NCBI RefSeq assembly: GCF_025913575.1
Contig: NZ_CP109785.1
Coordinates: 1,984,001-2,048,000 of the forward strand
Direction of reading: 5' to 3'
Length of the DNA: 64,000 bases
Origin: Halocatena marina
Lineage (GTDB): Archaea; Halobacteriota; Halobacteria; Halobacteriales; Haloarculaceae
In this document: in pieces, positions 51,348 to 59,559 of the stretch
Position numbering within the stretch: the stretch's first letter is position 1
Layout of the letters: each line of letters begins with the position of its first letter
Made by a program: the position numbers and the translations under genes
The notes under the pieces: model-generated
The model's database searches: none
What the model was told of the DNA's origin: nothing
The model's input: only the letters and a program-made list of their open reading frames with translations

Positions 51348-51572
51348 TCACCGTATCCGATAGCATTTGAGGAGGATCGCTGCCGTACCCGATCCGAGTA
51401 CGCTGACGCCGACAAGGTTGAGAACGGCGATAGCGTGTGTGGCCGTTCCTGATGACGACCCGACGATAATGACGAGCGAGACGATGCCAGCGAGAGACTC
51501 GAGAGCGAGCAGTATCACAAACGCATCTGCACTCGAACAGACGTAATCGAAGAGCGTGAGATCGGTGGGCAT
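51348..51572 (-). CDS. Small membrane protein (74 aa), unknown
   Basis: A 74-residue hydrophobic protein with two membrane segments (about 15-37 and 45-67) and a short N-terminus, MPTDLTLFDYVCSSADAF. It is antisense to the ABC operon, in the gap between the binding protein and the first permease. Codon use and hydrophobicity fit a real gene. No family is recognised. Confidence 0.55.
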   Translation of the reverse strand: MPTDLTLFDYVCSSADAFVILLALESLAGIVSLVIIVGSSSGTATHAIAVLNLVGVSVLGSGTAAILLKCYRIR

Positions 51573-51632
51573 CGTTTCGTCCGGTACGAATCGGTTTGGA
51601 AACGTAAACGTTCCGCCCGCTCGGCGTTTGTC

Positions 51633-51797
51633 TTACTCATCCGCATCCTCGCTGACGACGTATGGAACGCCACACTCTGGACAGTCGTGGTGCTGTCGTT
51701 CGAAGGTGGACCCACACCGGATGCACCGATAGGGATCGCTCGCGTCGTCGCTATCCGCCAACCCGAACCGTTCGAGGAGCCGTTGTACGAAGGACAT
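51633..51797 (-). CDS. Small zinc-ribbon protein (54 aa)
   Basis: A 54-residue protein, MSFVQRLLERFGL followed by two CxxC knuckles (CIRCG and CPECG) separated by a short charged loop. This fits the CPxCG-type zinc-finger microproteins that are common in haloarchaea. Some of these are known to affect growth or biofilm, but no specific function can be read here. The alternative ATG at 51803 adds two residues. It is encoded antisense between the two parts of the ABC operon, beside another small minus-strand gene. Confidence 0.75.
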   Translation of the reverse strand: MSFVQRLLERFGLADSDDASDPYRCIRCGSTFERQHHDCPECGVPYVVSEDADE

Positions 51798-51943
51798 ACA
51801 CATGGTTGAACGCGTCTATACAAGCGTTGTTCCGTTTCTGTCTCCGAACCACATGACAGTTAACAAGTGATTCGGCCTGAGAGGAGTTGTCACCTCTGTC
51901 CCATAGATTTATTGTAGCGGGAAAGAACAGGCAGGGTAGAACG

Positions 51944-52969
51944 ATGTACTACGTGAAGCGCATCGGTCAGTCAATTCTGGTGTTTTTCATAGCGCTCACG
52001 GTGACGTTTGCGCTATACCGATTGTTGCCATTCGGACCGACGGACATGGTCAAAGTCCAGCTGATGAAAGAGTCGCTCAAACAGGGAGCGAGTCCCACGC
52101 CACAACAGATGGCGAGTATCAACGCGATGGTTGAGACGTACACGGGGATCGATCCGACTCAGCCGTGGTACATCTCGTACTACGAGTATCTGCGTGATAT
52201 CGTGCTCTATCAGGATTTCGGTCGGTCTATCTTCAAGGGACGGCCCGTTTTTGATATCCTCTTTGAGGCGATGCCGTGGTCACTCTTTATCAGCATCTAC
52301 GGTCTTGCACTCGGAACGACCGTCAGTCTGCTACTCGGTGCGCTTATGGCCTACAACGAGGGAAGTGCATTCGATACCGGGATGACCGTCGTTGCCCTCG
52401 TCAACAGTACGATTCCGTACTACATCGTCGCCATTCTCTCGCTCATCGTGTTCTCGTTCAACCTAGAATGGTTTCCGAGCGGTGGTCGGATGGACCCGAA
52501 TACGACGGCCGGGCTCAACCTCCCGTTCATCGTCGGCGTCGTAGAGCACGCGGCGCTGCCGGTTCTTTCGGCGTTCATCGCAAGCTTCGGCGGTGCGCTG
52601 GCGTTCCGCGGCAACTGTATCCGAGAGATGGGAGAAGGATACATTCGCGTCGCCCGACTGCGTGGGATCAGTCAAGGACGGATCGCAATCCGGTACGTCG
52701 GACGGAACGCGCTGTTGCCAATCTACACGAACATTATGGTCGGAATCGCTAGCATCTTTGGGAGCAGCATCATCCTCGAAACCATCTTCAACTACCCGGC
52801 AATGGGCTTTGTGACATTCAACGCACTCATGAACCGTGACTACCCGCTCATAATGGGCGCGTTCATCATCTTTACAATCCTCACGCTGATCGGCATTCTC
52901 ATCGCCGATCTGACGTACGGCGTCATCGATCCACGCGTCTCGAAAGGAGGTGACCGTGAAGCCTACTGA
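51944..52969 (+). CDS. ABC transporter permease, DppB type
   Basis: A 341-residue inner-membrane permease with six hydrophobic segments. The N-terminus YYVKRIGQSILVFFIALTVT is typical of DppB/OppB. The EAA loop (GNCIREMGEGYIRVARLRG, about 223-241) contacts the ATPases. It is the first translocation subunit of the importer. The start at 51944 is chosen because homology begins with MYYVKRIG; the longer frame from 51887 has no family support. The binding-protein gene lies about 600 bases upstream, separated by two small antisense genes. Confidence 0.92.
   Translation: MYYVKRIGQSILVFFIALTVTFALYRLLPFGPTDMVKVQLMKESLKQGASPTPQQMASINAMVETYTGIDPTQPWYISYYEYLRDIVLYQDFGRSIFKGRPVFDILFEAMPWSLFISIYGLALGTTVSLLLGALMAYNEGSAFDTGMTVVALVNSTIPYYIVAILSLIVFSFNLEWFPSGGRMDPNTTAGLNLPFIVGVVEHAALPVLSAFIASFGGALAFRGNCIREMGEGYIRVARLRGISQGRIAIRYVGRNALLPIYTNIMVGIASIFGSSIILETIFNYPAMGFVTFNALMNRDYPLIMGAFIIFTILTLIGILIADLTYGVIDPRVSKGGDREAY
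52945..52954 (+). promoter_or_regulatory. Ribosome-binding site deciding the second permease start
   Basis: aggaggtgac is a full match to the anti-Shine-Dalgarno end of 16S rRNA (GGAGGTGA). The core ends 5 bases before the GTG at 52956, so that codon, not the GTG at 52950, is the likely start. Confidence 0.6.
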
Positions 52970-54011
52970 CGGGGCGGACGGCGGCGAGCCACGTCCTGAC
53001 GGCGGGACGAATAACCCAGATGGTCCCGGACCAATCGACGAAGCCACGCTCTTTACACAACTGTCCGATGTCCCTGAACCGACCGCTGCCGAGCGGCTTT
53101 CAGAGTGGTTCAATCGCCACGTCTACGCGCCCGGCGTGGTGTTCTTCTCCGACTGGCGGGCCGTCACCGGGGCAGTAATACTGACTGGCTTCCTCCTCAT
53201 GGGAACCGTCGGTGTGTACGTGGTCCCTGAACCGAGAGTAATGGAGGGTCCGATTTTCGTGATGCCGTTCACCAACTGGGACTATCCACTCGGGACGGGT
53301 GTGATGGGCAAATCTATCCTCGGGCAAGTCGTTCACGCGACGCCAGCGATGTTGAAGATGATCGCGGCTGGCGCACTCCTTTCAGTGAGCCTTGGGACCG
53401 TAATCGGAACGGTCGCTGGCTATCGCGGCGGACTCAGCGATAGCATCCTGATGACCGTCACGGATGTCGTTCTCACGATTCCGGGGCTCGCGTTAGTTAT
53501 CGTGCTCGCTAGCATCTACCAGCCCGAAGATCCGTTCATCGTGGGACTCATTCTCGGGATCGACAACTGGCCGCGCTTGGCGCGAACGATCCGCTCACAG
53601 GTTCTGAGCATCCGCGAAGAGGCGTTCACAGAATCATCGCGCATCATGGGGCTGTCGGAGCTGACCATTCTCCGAAAAGATCTCATTTCGAATCTTATGC
53701 CATACATCTCGGTGAACTTCGCAAACAGCTCTCGGAAGGTCATCTTCGAATCCGTTGGTCTCTACTTTCTCAGTATACTCCCGTTCACGACGCTGAACTG
53801 GGGGGTCATGATGAACGAGGCGTACAACGGCGCAAATCTGACGCGACCTGAAGAGCTCCACTGGCTGCTCATTCCCATGGTACTCATCATACTCGTCTCA
53901 CTGGGCTTCATCCTGCTCGCGCAAGGACTCGACCGGGTGTTTAACGTCCGGCTTCGGGCCCGTCACGAGAACGCTTCCAGAAGCGAGACGGACGGGGGTG
54001 AAAGAGCGTGA
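52956..54011 (+). CDS. ABC transporter permease, DppC type
   Basis: A 351-residue permease. A Gly/Asp/Pro-rich cytoplasmic N-terminus (about 40 residues) is followed by about six membrane segments. The EAA-type loop is REEAFTESSRIMGLSE (about 219-234), and a C-terminal helix ends in LAQGLDRVFNVRLRARHE, typical of DppC/OppC. It pairs with the DppB-type protein, overlapping its gene by 14 bases. Its stop overlaps the next small gene (GTGA). The start is GTG with a strong ribosome-binding site. Confidence 0.91.
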   Translation: MKPTDGADGGEPRPDGGTNNPDGPGPIDEATLFTQLSDVPEPTAAERLSEWFNRHVYAPGVVFFSDWRAVTGAVILTGFLLMGTVGVYVVPEPRVMEGPIFVMPFTNWDYPLGTGVMGKSILGQVVHATPAMLKMIAAGALLSVSLGTVIGTVAGYRGGLSDSILMTVTDVVLTIPGLALVIVLASIYQPEDPFIVGLILGIDNWPRLARTIRSQVLSIREEAFTESSRIMGLSELTILRKDLISNLMPYISVNFANSSRKVIFESVGLYFLSILPFTTLNWGVMMNEAYNGANLTRPEELHWLLIPMVLIILVSLGFILLAQGLDRVFNVRLRARHENASRSETDGGERA

Positions 54012-54265
54012 GCGTCACAAACGAATTTATCCTATCAATTCGTCGATCGCTTCTCGCTTTCCTCCTACTGCTGCGGGGATCATTTCTCGTGTTTGTCGTA
54101 ACGCTCGGGGTTCTGTTCCTCTGTCTCTCAATTCTCCTGTCAACGCACGCGCTCAAAAGCGTAACACACGGCGTGCTTGCAGGGATGTTCGCCATCTGGG
54201 GTGTGAGCGCACTCGTATACGGCGCTCTTGGCCACATTGGACTCCGACTGATTGGATACCACTGA
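54008..54265 (+). CDS. Small two-helix membrane protein in the ABC operon
   Basis: An 85-residue hydrophobic protein with two or three membrane segments (about 14-45 and 52-75). It starts at GTG overlapping the DppC stop (GTGA), preceded by gggggtga at 53994-54001. The coupling makes it a real operon member. I do not recognise it; bacterial Dpp/Opp importers have no such subunit. It could be an accessory or stabilising subunit of the permease. Confidence 0.75.
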   Translation: MSVTNEFILSIRRSLLAFLLLLRGSFLVFVVTLGVLFLCLSILLSTHALKSVTHGVLAGMFAIWGVSALVYGALGHIGLRLIGYH

Positions 54266-54496
54266 AACAATGACTCGATTATCCACATTCGTACACGTAT
54301 TGCTGCCCGCTCGAACCGCCACACAGTGGCCACCGACAGTTCGGCCAGCACTTGCAACCACACTGATCGGCCGACCACCAACTCGGTCCACAGTCCGACA
54401 CAGAACGAGGCGGCTCAAACGCTCCGGTCACGCTGTCAGACACGCTCTAAGCGGATGTCGTCAGCGTTGGAAGCAGAGACAGGACGGGAGGTGTCG

Positions 54497-55588
54497 GTGA
54501 GAGCCATGGCGACTGAGTCACAATTTTCATCGACTGTTGGCCGCGACACTGTGATCGAAATCCGGAACGCGAGCGTCTCGTTTAGTATGGATCGCGGGGA
54601 CTCACGCGTCCTCCGTGATGTGGATCTGTCGGTCCGTTCTGGCGAGGTGCTCGGCGTCGTTGGCGAGAGCGGAAGCGGAAAGTCAATGCTCGCCTCGGCG
54701 ATGCTCGATGCGGTCGTCGCCCCCGGCGAAGTGAGCGGAGAAGTCATCTACCGACCGCCGGGTCGTGAACCAGTCGACATCATATCACTCTCCAGAGAGG
54801 AGATGATCGATATTCGATGGAACGAGGTGTCGTTCGTCATTCAGAGCGCTCAGAGCGCGTTCAACCCGACGATGACGATCGGCGCACATTTCGAAGAGAC
54901 CCTTCGAGCGCACGATGAGGATGTCGATCGTGGGATGGACCGTGCCCGCGAGTTACTGACCGATCTTTATTTGCCCGCAGAGCAAGTGCTTCGGTCACAC
55001 TCACACGAGTTGAGCGGCGGGATGAAGCAACGCGCGCTCATTGCACTCAGTCTCATTTTGGATCCCGAAGTATTGGTTATGGATGAACCCACCGCAGCGC
55101 TCGATCTCCTCATGCAGCGCTCGATTATCAGCATGCTTGACGATCTTCGGGAGAAGTATGACCTAACGATCGTGTTCGTTACGCACGATCTCCCATTGGT
55201 TGCGGAGTTTGCCGACCGTCTCGCCGTCATGTACGCGTTCGAAATCGTCGAGCGCGGCCCGGCAGACGATGTGCTCGACCACGCCACTCATCCATATACG
55301 CGCGCGCTGTTGAACGCTGTTCCGAACATCTCCGATCGCGCGATGAATCTCGAAGGGATCGACGGATCGAGCCCCGACCCTGTTTCGATTCCGACAGGCT
55401 GTTCGTTCCACACGCGCTGTCCACTCGCCGATGAGGACTGCCGAGCAAATAGTCCAGATCTCGACAGCGTCGGACAGGATCACGAGGCGGCTTGTTTTCA
55501 CTGGGAGAAATCGAGAGAGGAGATTCCACTGCTGCTCGATGATCCAGGACGGACGATAGACGACGCAGGGGGTGAAACCAGTGAGTAA
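54497..55588 (+). CDS. ABC transporter ATP-binding protein, DppD type
   Basis: A 363-residue ATPase. Walker A is GESGSGKS (about 50-57), the Q-loop is VIQSAQSAFNP (about 116-126), the signature is LSGGMKQR (about 174-181), Walker B is VLVMDEPTAALD (about 194-205), and the C-terminal oligopeptide-transporter extension has the cluster motif CSFHTRCPLADEDC. The open frame extends upstream to 54326. I chose the GTG at 54497 because ggaggtg (54487-54493) stands before it at the same 5-base core spacing as in the DppC gene; the ATG at 54506 is the alternative. It powers import together with DppF. Confidence 0.92.
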   Translation: MRAMATESQFSSTVGRDTVIEIRNASVSFSMDRGDSRVLRDVDLSVRSGEVLGVVGESGSGKSMLASAMLDAVVAPGEVSGEVIYRPPGREPVDIISLSREEMIDIRWNEVSFVIQSAQSAFNPTMTIGAHFEETLRAHDEDVDRGMDRARELLTDLYLPAEQVLRSHSHELSGGMKQRALIALSLILDPEVLVMDEPTAALDLLMQRSIISMLDDLREKYDLTIVFVTHDLPLVAEFADRLAVMYAFEIVERGPADDVLDHATHPYTRALLNAVPNISDRAMNLEGIDGSSPDPVSIPTGCSFHTRCPLADEDCRANSPDLDSVGQDHEAACFHWEKSREEIPLLLDDPGRTIDDAGGETSE

Positions 55589-56705
55589 CGCAGATGAGCC
55601 GCCGCTTCTGTCGATCGAGAACGTGAGCGTTCATTTCACCTCGAAACGACTGTTCGGTCTCGCAGGCTCCGAGACCGTCCACGCGGTCGACGGTGTCAGT
55701 CTCGATATCCACGAGAACGACGTTGTTGCACTCGTCGGAGAGAGTGGCTGTGGGAAGACGACACTCGGAAAGACCGCGATCGGCGTTCAGCGGCCAACTG
55801 CTGGGCGGGTCCGATACCGTGGTCAAAACATCTGGGAGTCGATGGAGAGAAATGGGCTCTTCGGGTCCACGACAGAGGAGCATTCCGAGACAGAGATCCG
55901 ACGCGCGCTTCAGATGATTCATCAGGATCCCGGGAGCTCACTGAACGCCAACTACACCGTCGAATCCATTCTCGCAGACCCGTTGCGGCGCTGGCAATCC
56001 GAGATGACGTCTGCTGACCGGCGCGCCCGCATCTACGGGCTACTCGAATACGTCGGGATGACGCCAGCAGCGGATTACGCCGAACGCTATCCACACCAGC
56101 TTTCGGGTGGCGAACAGCAGCGTGTCGCACTCATTCGGGCGCTGTTGATGAATCCGGACGTGATCCTCGCAGACGAAGCCATTAGCGCACTCGACGTCTC
56201 GTTGCGCGTCGAGATGATGGAGTTAATGCTCGAACTCCAAGCACAGTTCGACACCTCGTATCTATTCATTTCACACAACCTCGCAAACGCAAAGCATCTC
56301 ACACAACAGGCGGGCGGACGGATCGGTATCATGTATCTCGGAGAAATCGTTGAGATCGGGACGCCCGAGCAGATCATCCACGATCCACAACATCCGTACA
56401 CGAAGGTTCTGTTGTGGGCCACATCGGATCTTCGGGACCGTTCGGGAGTTTCGGATCCGCCTGTCCGGTCGCTCGACGTTCCTGACCCTGCTGATCCGCC
56501 GAGTGGCTGCCGATTTCACACACGCTGTCCTGAGGCACGAGCAGCCTGTACGCGCGATAGCCCAGTTCTCGACGATCACGACGGCGATGGGCGGCGAACG
56601 GCCTGCTTCCGGCAAAAGAGCGATCACCCCTACTGGGAGAGCGAACCGCTGGATGACGACATAGCACTACAATCGAACGGAGCCACGTCGGCTGATACTG
56701 ACTAA
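55581..56705 (+). CDS. ABC transporter ATP-binding protein, DppF type
   Basis: A 374-residue ATPase. Walker A is GESGCGKTT (about 52-60), the Q-loop is MIHQDPGSSLNA (about 112-123), the signature is LSGGEQQR (about 175-182), Walker B is VILADEAISALD and the C-terminal CRFHTRCPEARAAC motif is present. It starts at GTG, overlapping the DppD stop; gggggtga (55569-55576) precedes it, and the GTG at 55572 is an alternative. It is the last gene of the importer operon, facing the convergent enolase-superfamily gene. Confidence 0.92.
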   Translation: MSNADEPPLLSIENVSVHFTSKRLFGLAGSETVHAVDGVSLDIHENDVVALVGESGCGKTTLGKTAIGVQRPTAGRVRYRGQNIWESMERNGLFGSTTEEHSETEIRRALQMIHQDPGSSLNANYTVESILADPLRRWQSEMTSADRRARIYGLLEYVGMTPAADYAERYPHQLSGGEQQRVALIRALLMNPDVILADEAISALDVSLRVEMMELMLELQAQFDTSYLFISHNLANAKHLTQQAGGRIGIMYLGEIVEIGTPEQIIHDPQHPYTKVLLWATSDLRDRSGVSDPPVRSLDVPDPADPPSGCRFHTRCPEARAACTRDSPVLDDHDGDGRRTACFRQKSDHPYWESEPLDDDIALQSNGATSADTD

Positions 56706-56740
56706 TAGGTGCGATTGAATTTCGAGTAGATGTCGGTCAG

Positions 56741-57862
56741 TCAGTCGATACGGTACTGTTCAACCTTCGTTTCGTCGACTGTGATTCCGAGTCCCGGACC
56801 GTCTGGAACCGGGTATGATCCATCATCGATCTCGAACGGTTCCTTGATGATGTGGTCTGCCCACGCGTAGTAGACGCTGTCCGGCGGGAGGTTGATACCG
56901 GGGGTGCTTCCGACGACGTGGAGCATTGCCGCTGTCTTGATACCAAGATCGAAGCCGCAGTGATGAGAGACCGATACGCCAGCCTTGGCAGCGAGCGCGG
57001 CCTGCTCTTGAACAGCGATGATACCACCGGCGGGAACGAGATCAACCACGGCGACATCAATCGCGTCCGCTTGGAGCAGATACCGCAGATTGCGGGGGAA
57101 GTACGTGTCCTCATTGACCGCGATGGGCGTTCGGAGTCGCTCACGAAGCTTCGCGTATGTGCCGTACGCGTCGATCCGTACTGGCTGTTCGAGATACTGG
57201 AGGAGGACACCTTTGTCTTCGAGTTGGGCTGCAGCCCGGACCGTATCCTCTGCTGTCCAGCCTTGGTTTGGATCGAGGCGGAACTCCATCTCGCCATTGA
57301 CGGCATCGTGCATCGCTCTCAGGCGCTCTGTGTCTGCTCGCCAGTCGGGACCGGCCTTGGTTTTCAACGTCGAGAAACCAGACCCCATGGCTCGTCTCGC
57401 GTGCTCACGTGCTTCTTCGACCGGAAGGATACCGAGACAGAACGCTACCGGAACACGCTCTCTGACCGCGCCACCGAGTAGCTGATGGACGGGAACACCG
57501 AGGTTGTTGCCCAGTGCATCCCAGAGGGCAGTTTCGACAGCACCGAGAAACGGACGAACTTTGACGTATGGGAAGTAGAACTCCTCGATGAATCCCCTGA
57601 TCGAATCGAGTTCGCGGCCGATGAGTTTTGGAGCGATAACATCCTCGATAACAGCGCGGGTCACCGCAGCGGACTTCATCGCTACGAGCATCTCGCCCCA
57701 TCCCACTTGTTTCTCGTCGGTCTCTACTCTGATGAGCATTCGAGTGATCGACTCAACGCTGGCATGGTTGCTCACGTACGGTGCGAGACCGAACTCCGAT
57801 TCTGATTCGAGGGGCAGGACATCCATCTCTACCGGGATGGCTTCTACGTTCCTGATCAGCAT
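56741..57862 (-). CDS. Enolase-superfamily enzyme (mandelate racemase/muconate lactonizing type)
   Basis: A 373-residue enzyme with a capping domain (about 1-125) and a barrel. Active-site landmarks are KTKAG (about 164-168, catalytic Lys pair), the metal ligands in FRLDPNQGW, YLEQPV and VNEDTY, then DLVPAGGI and SHHCGFDLG. Where dipeptide epimerases and muconate enzymes have a Lys on the opposite face, this has Asp-Leu-Val, followed by His, which looks closer to the mandelate racemase or acid-sugar dehydratase type. It would epimerise or dehydrate an acid. A TATA-like box (57886-57893) supports the ATG at 57862. It sits at the end of the importer cluster; substrate unknown. Confidence 0.88.
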   Translation of the reverse strand: MLIRNVEAIPVEMDVLPLESESEFGLAPYVSNHASVESITRMLIRVETDEKQVGWGEMLVAMKSAAVTRAVIEDVIAPKLIGRELDSIRGFIEEFYFPYVKVRPFLGAVETALWDALGNNLGVPVHQLLGGAVRERVPVAFCLGILPVEEAREHARRAMGSGFSTLKTKAGPDWRADTERLRAMHDAVNGEMEFRLDPNQGWTAEDTVRAAAQLEDKGVLLQYLEQPVRIDAYGTYAKLRERLRTPIAVNEDTYFPRNLRYLLQADAIDVAVVDLVPAGGIIAVQEQAALAAKAGVSVSHHCGFDLGIKTAAMLHVVGSTPGINLPPDSVYYAWADHIIKEPFEIDDGSYPVPDGPGLGITVDETKVEQYRID

Positions 57863-58440
57863 GGTCACCAATCACTACCCCTGTACAAAAAACTCAGTAT
57901 CGATCGACCTGTTCTTTAGGAAGTAAGAGATCGAGGATATGTGAATGTAACACTACTCGACAATCGGCACCAATAACATCTCAACCATTATTAAATAATA
58001 TTATATACAATGGTGTTGAATATACATAGTGTGGTTGCGAATTGACCAGTTGCGACACGACGCCAATTGCGAGATCAACGTCGAATCCAATCTTCGGCAG
58101 ACATCTCACCGTACTCCCACCAGCGCGGGTGCGTGCTGTAGGTCAGATTCGACATGATCCGATGAGTGCCGTGATGGAGGCATGCTCACATCGAGCATTT
58201 CCGAACGACACCACAATCAGCACCCAACCTCGGCGCTGCACTGACGAACGGGCGGTGAACCAACAACCGGTGAACAACGACTGAACGAGCAGCGACAACA
58301 CGACCGGTGCGGAATCGTAGATCATGCTCCACTCACGCGCTGAAATCACGATTTGACGCGTCTCACCGGCGAACCCCCGCCGCTTTCAGTAACGTCCTCC
58401 TCACAGAGCAGTCAAGAACCCAAAGAAGAGAAACACGATA
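57863..58440. other. Divergent spacer, no gene seen
   Basis: About 580 bases upstream of both the enolase-superfamily gene and the HTH regulator. The first 170 bases are A/T-rich promoter-like sequence; the rest has only spurious frames. Confidence 0.55.
57886..57893 (-). promoter_or_regulatory. TATA-like box of enolase-superfamily gene
   Basis: The minus strand reads GTTTTTTG, centred about 28 bases before the ATG at 57862. Confidence 0.45.
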
Positions 58441-59265
58441 ATGTTCGATAACACAGAGATCTCACACGACCACATTCGATTTCTTTCTGTCTCTCCAGCC
58501 CGAATCCGTCTTCTCAGCTGTCTCGATGAGGCCCCACGGTGTCCGTGTGACCTCACGAGTGTGCTCTCCTTGTCTCGGCGTGGAATTCAGCGCAATCTCT
58601 CGGAGTTGGTCGAACGAGGATGGGCTAAGAAGACAGAAGGCGAATATCACCTCACGACGAGAGGAACGTTCATCACAAGGCAGTACAGCGATTTTCTTAC
58701 GACGCTCGATATTATCGACGAATACGAGCCCTTTTTCACGCATCTTCCGGATTACGCGCACATTCCCAGCCCTCAATGGCTTCACGACGCAGAGATTGTC
58801 ACAGCAACTGCTGATCATCCGTATGCACCGCTTAATGAGTACGTAAACTGTCTTCACACACACACAGGTTCGATCGAAACCGTGCGCAGCACACTTCCTG
58901 TCCTGAGCCGGTTCTACACCGATCTTCACAGGGAACTCTCAGAACGTGGCGTCGATACCGAGATTCTTCTTGATCAGGGGATAACCGACGTGTACCGAAA
59001 CGAGAATCCGGAAAGTTTAGAGAATATGCTCTCTCTCGATACACTCACGCTGTACGAACACGACGAAAACATCGATTTCGGACTCACGCTCACAGATCGT
59101 CGTGGATTCATGGGAGCATACGATAGCCATGGCCAGCTACGAGCGTCGATTAAATGCACGAATCCCGAGTTTCTCGACTGGGCGATGGAACTCTATCAGC
59201 GCTATCGGCACGCCTCACGAGAGATTGAGCTGACAGAGACCGTCTCTGTTCGAGACGAATCCTGA
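58441..59265 (+). CDS. Haloarchaeal winged-helix regulator
   Basis: A 274-residue predicted transcription factor. The N-terminal winged helix spans about 10-80 (SPARIRLLSCLDEAPRCPCDL, then SLSRRGIQRNLSELVERGW as the recognition region). The C-terminal domain, with PVLSRFYTDLHRELSERGV and a Cys in IKCTNPEF, matches the sensor part of a regulator family widespread in haloarchaea and methanogens. It could sense a small ligand; none is known. It precedes the alpha/beta hydrolase gene by about 290 bases and may control it. Confidence 0.82.
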   Translation: MFDNTEISHDHIRFLSVSPARIRLLSCLDEAPRCPCDLTSVLSLSRRGIQRNLSELVERGWAKKTEGEYHLTTRGTFITRQYSDFLTTLDIIDEYEPFFTHLPDYAHIPSPQWLHDAEIVTATADHPYAPLNEYVNCLHTHTGSIETVRSTLPVLSRFYTDLHRELSERGVDTEILLDQGITDVYRNENPESLENMLSLDTLTLYEHDENIDFGLTLTDRRGFMGAYDSHGQLRASIKCTNPEFLDWAMELYQRYRHASREIELTETVSVRDES

Positions 59266-59439
59266 GCTGATCTTCGATACAGATCACCGACATGCGATAC
59301 CAACCCGCCTGAAAGAGCAATAGTAGTCATCCTGACTCGACGAGCAATCACTCGAATGAAGCGGAAAACTACAATCCGCAGAAGACGACCGTACGAGCGG
59401 ATTCTACTTATGCACCCGTGTATACGAGGAAGCGACTTC

Positions 59440-59559
59440 ATGAGATCAGAAACGGTTGTGTTGCATATGGAACATAAGCCGGCAACAAAAGACGGTTCCG
59501 ATCAACAGTGTGTGAAAACCGATGTGACCAGCATTCTCGTAGACGGTGAGTCCTCATGA
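59440..59559 (+). CDS. Possible 39-residue ORF coupled to the hydrolase gene
   Basis: The frame from the ATG at 59440 (MRSETVVLHMEHKP) ends in a TGA that overlaps the hydrolase ATG (ATGA at 59556-59559). The frame stays open further upstream to 59356. No family is recognised. The overlap hints at coupling, but chance cannot be excluded for so short a frame. Confidence 0.3.
   Translation: MRSETVVLHMEHKPATKDGSDQQCVKTDVTSILVDGESS

Noticed and set aside
49371..56705. Nickel importer (Nik) identity for the ABC operon, prompted by the NikR-like gene
   Set aside because: The NikR-like gene is about 5 kb away with other genes between. The binding protein is larger than NikA and the operon neighbours amino-sugar genes. 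Kept only as a weak alternative.
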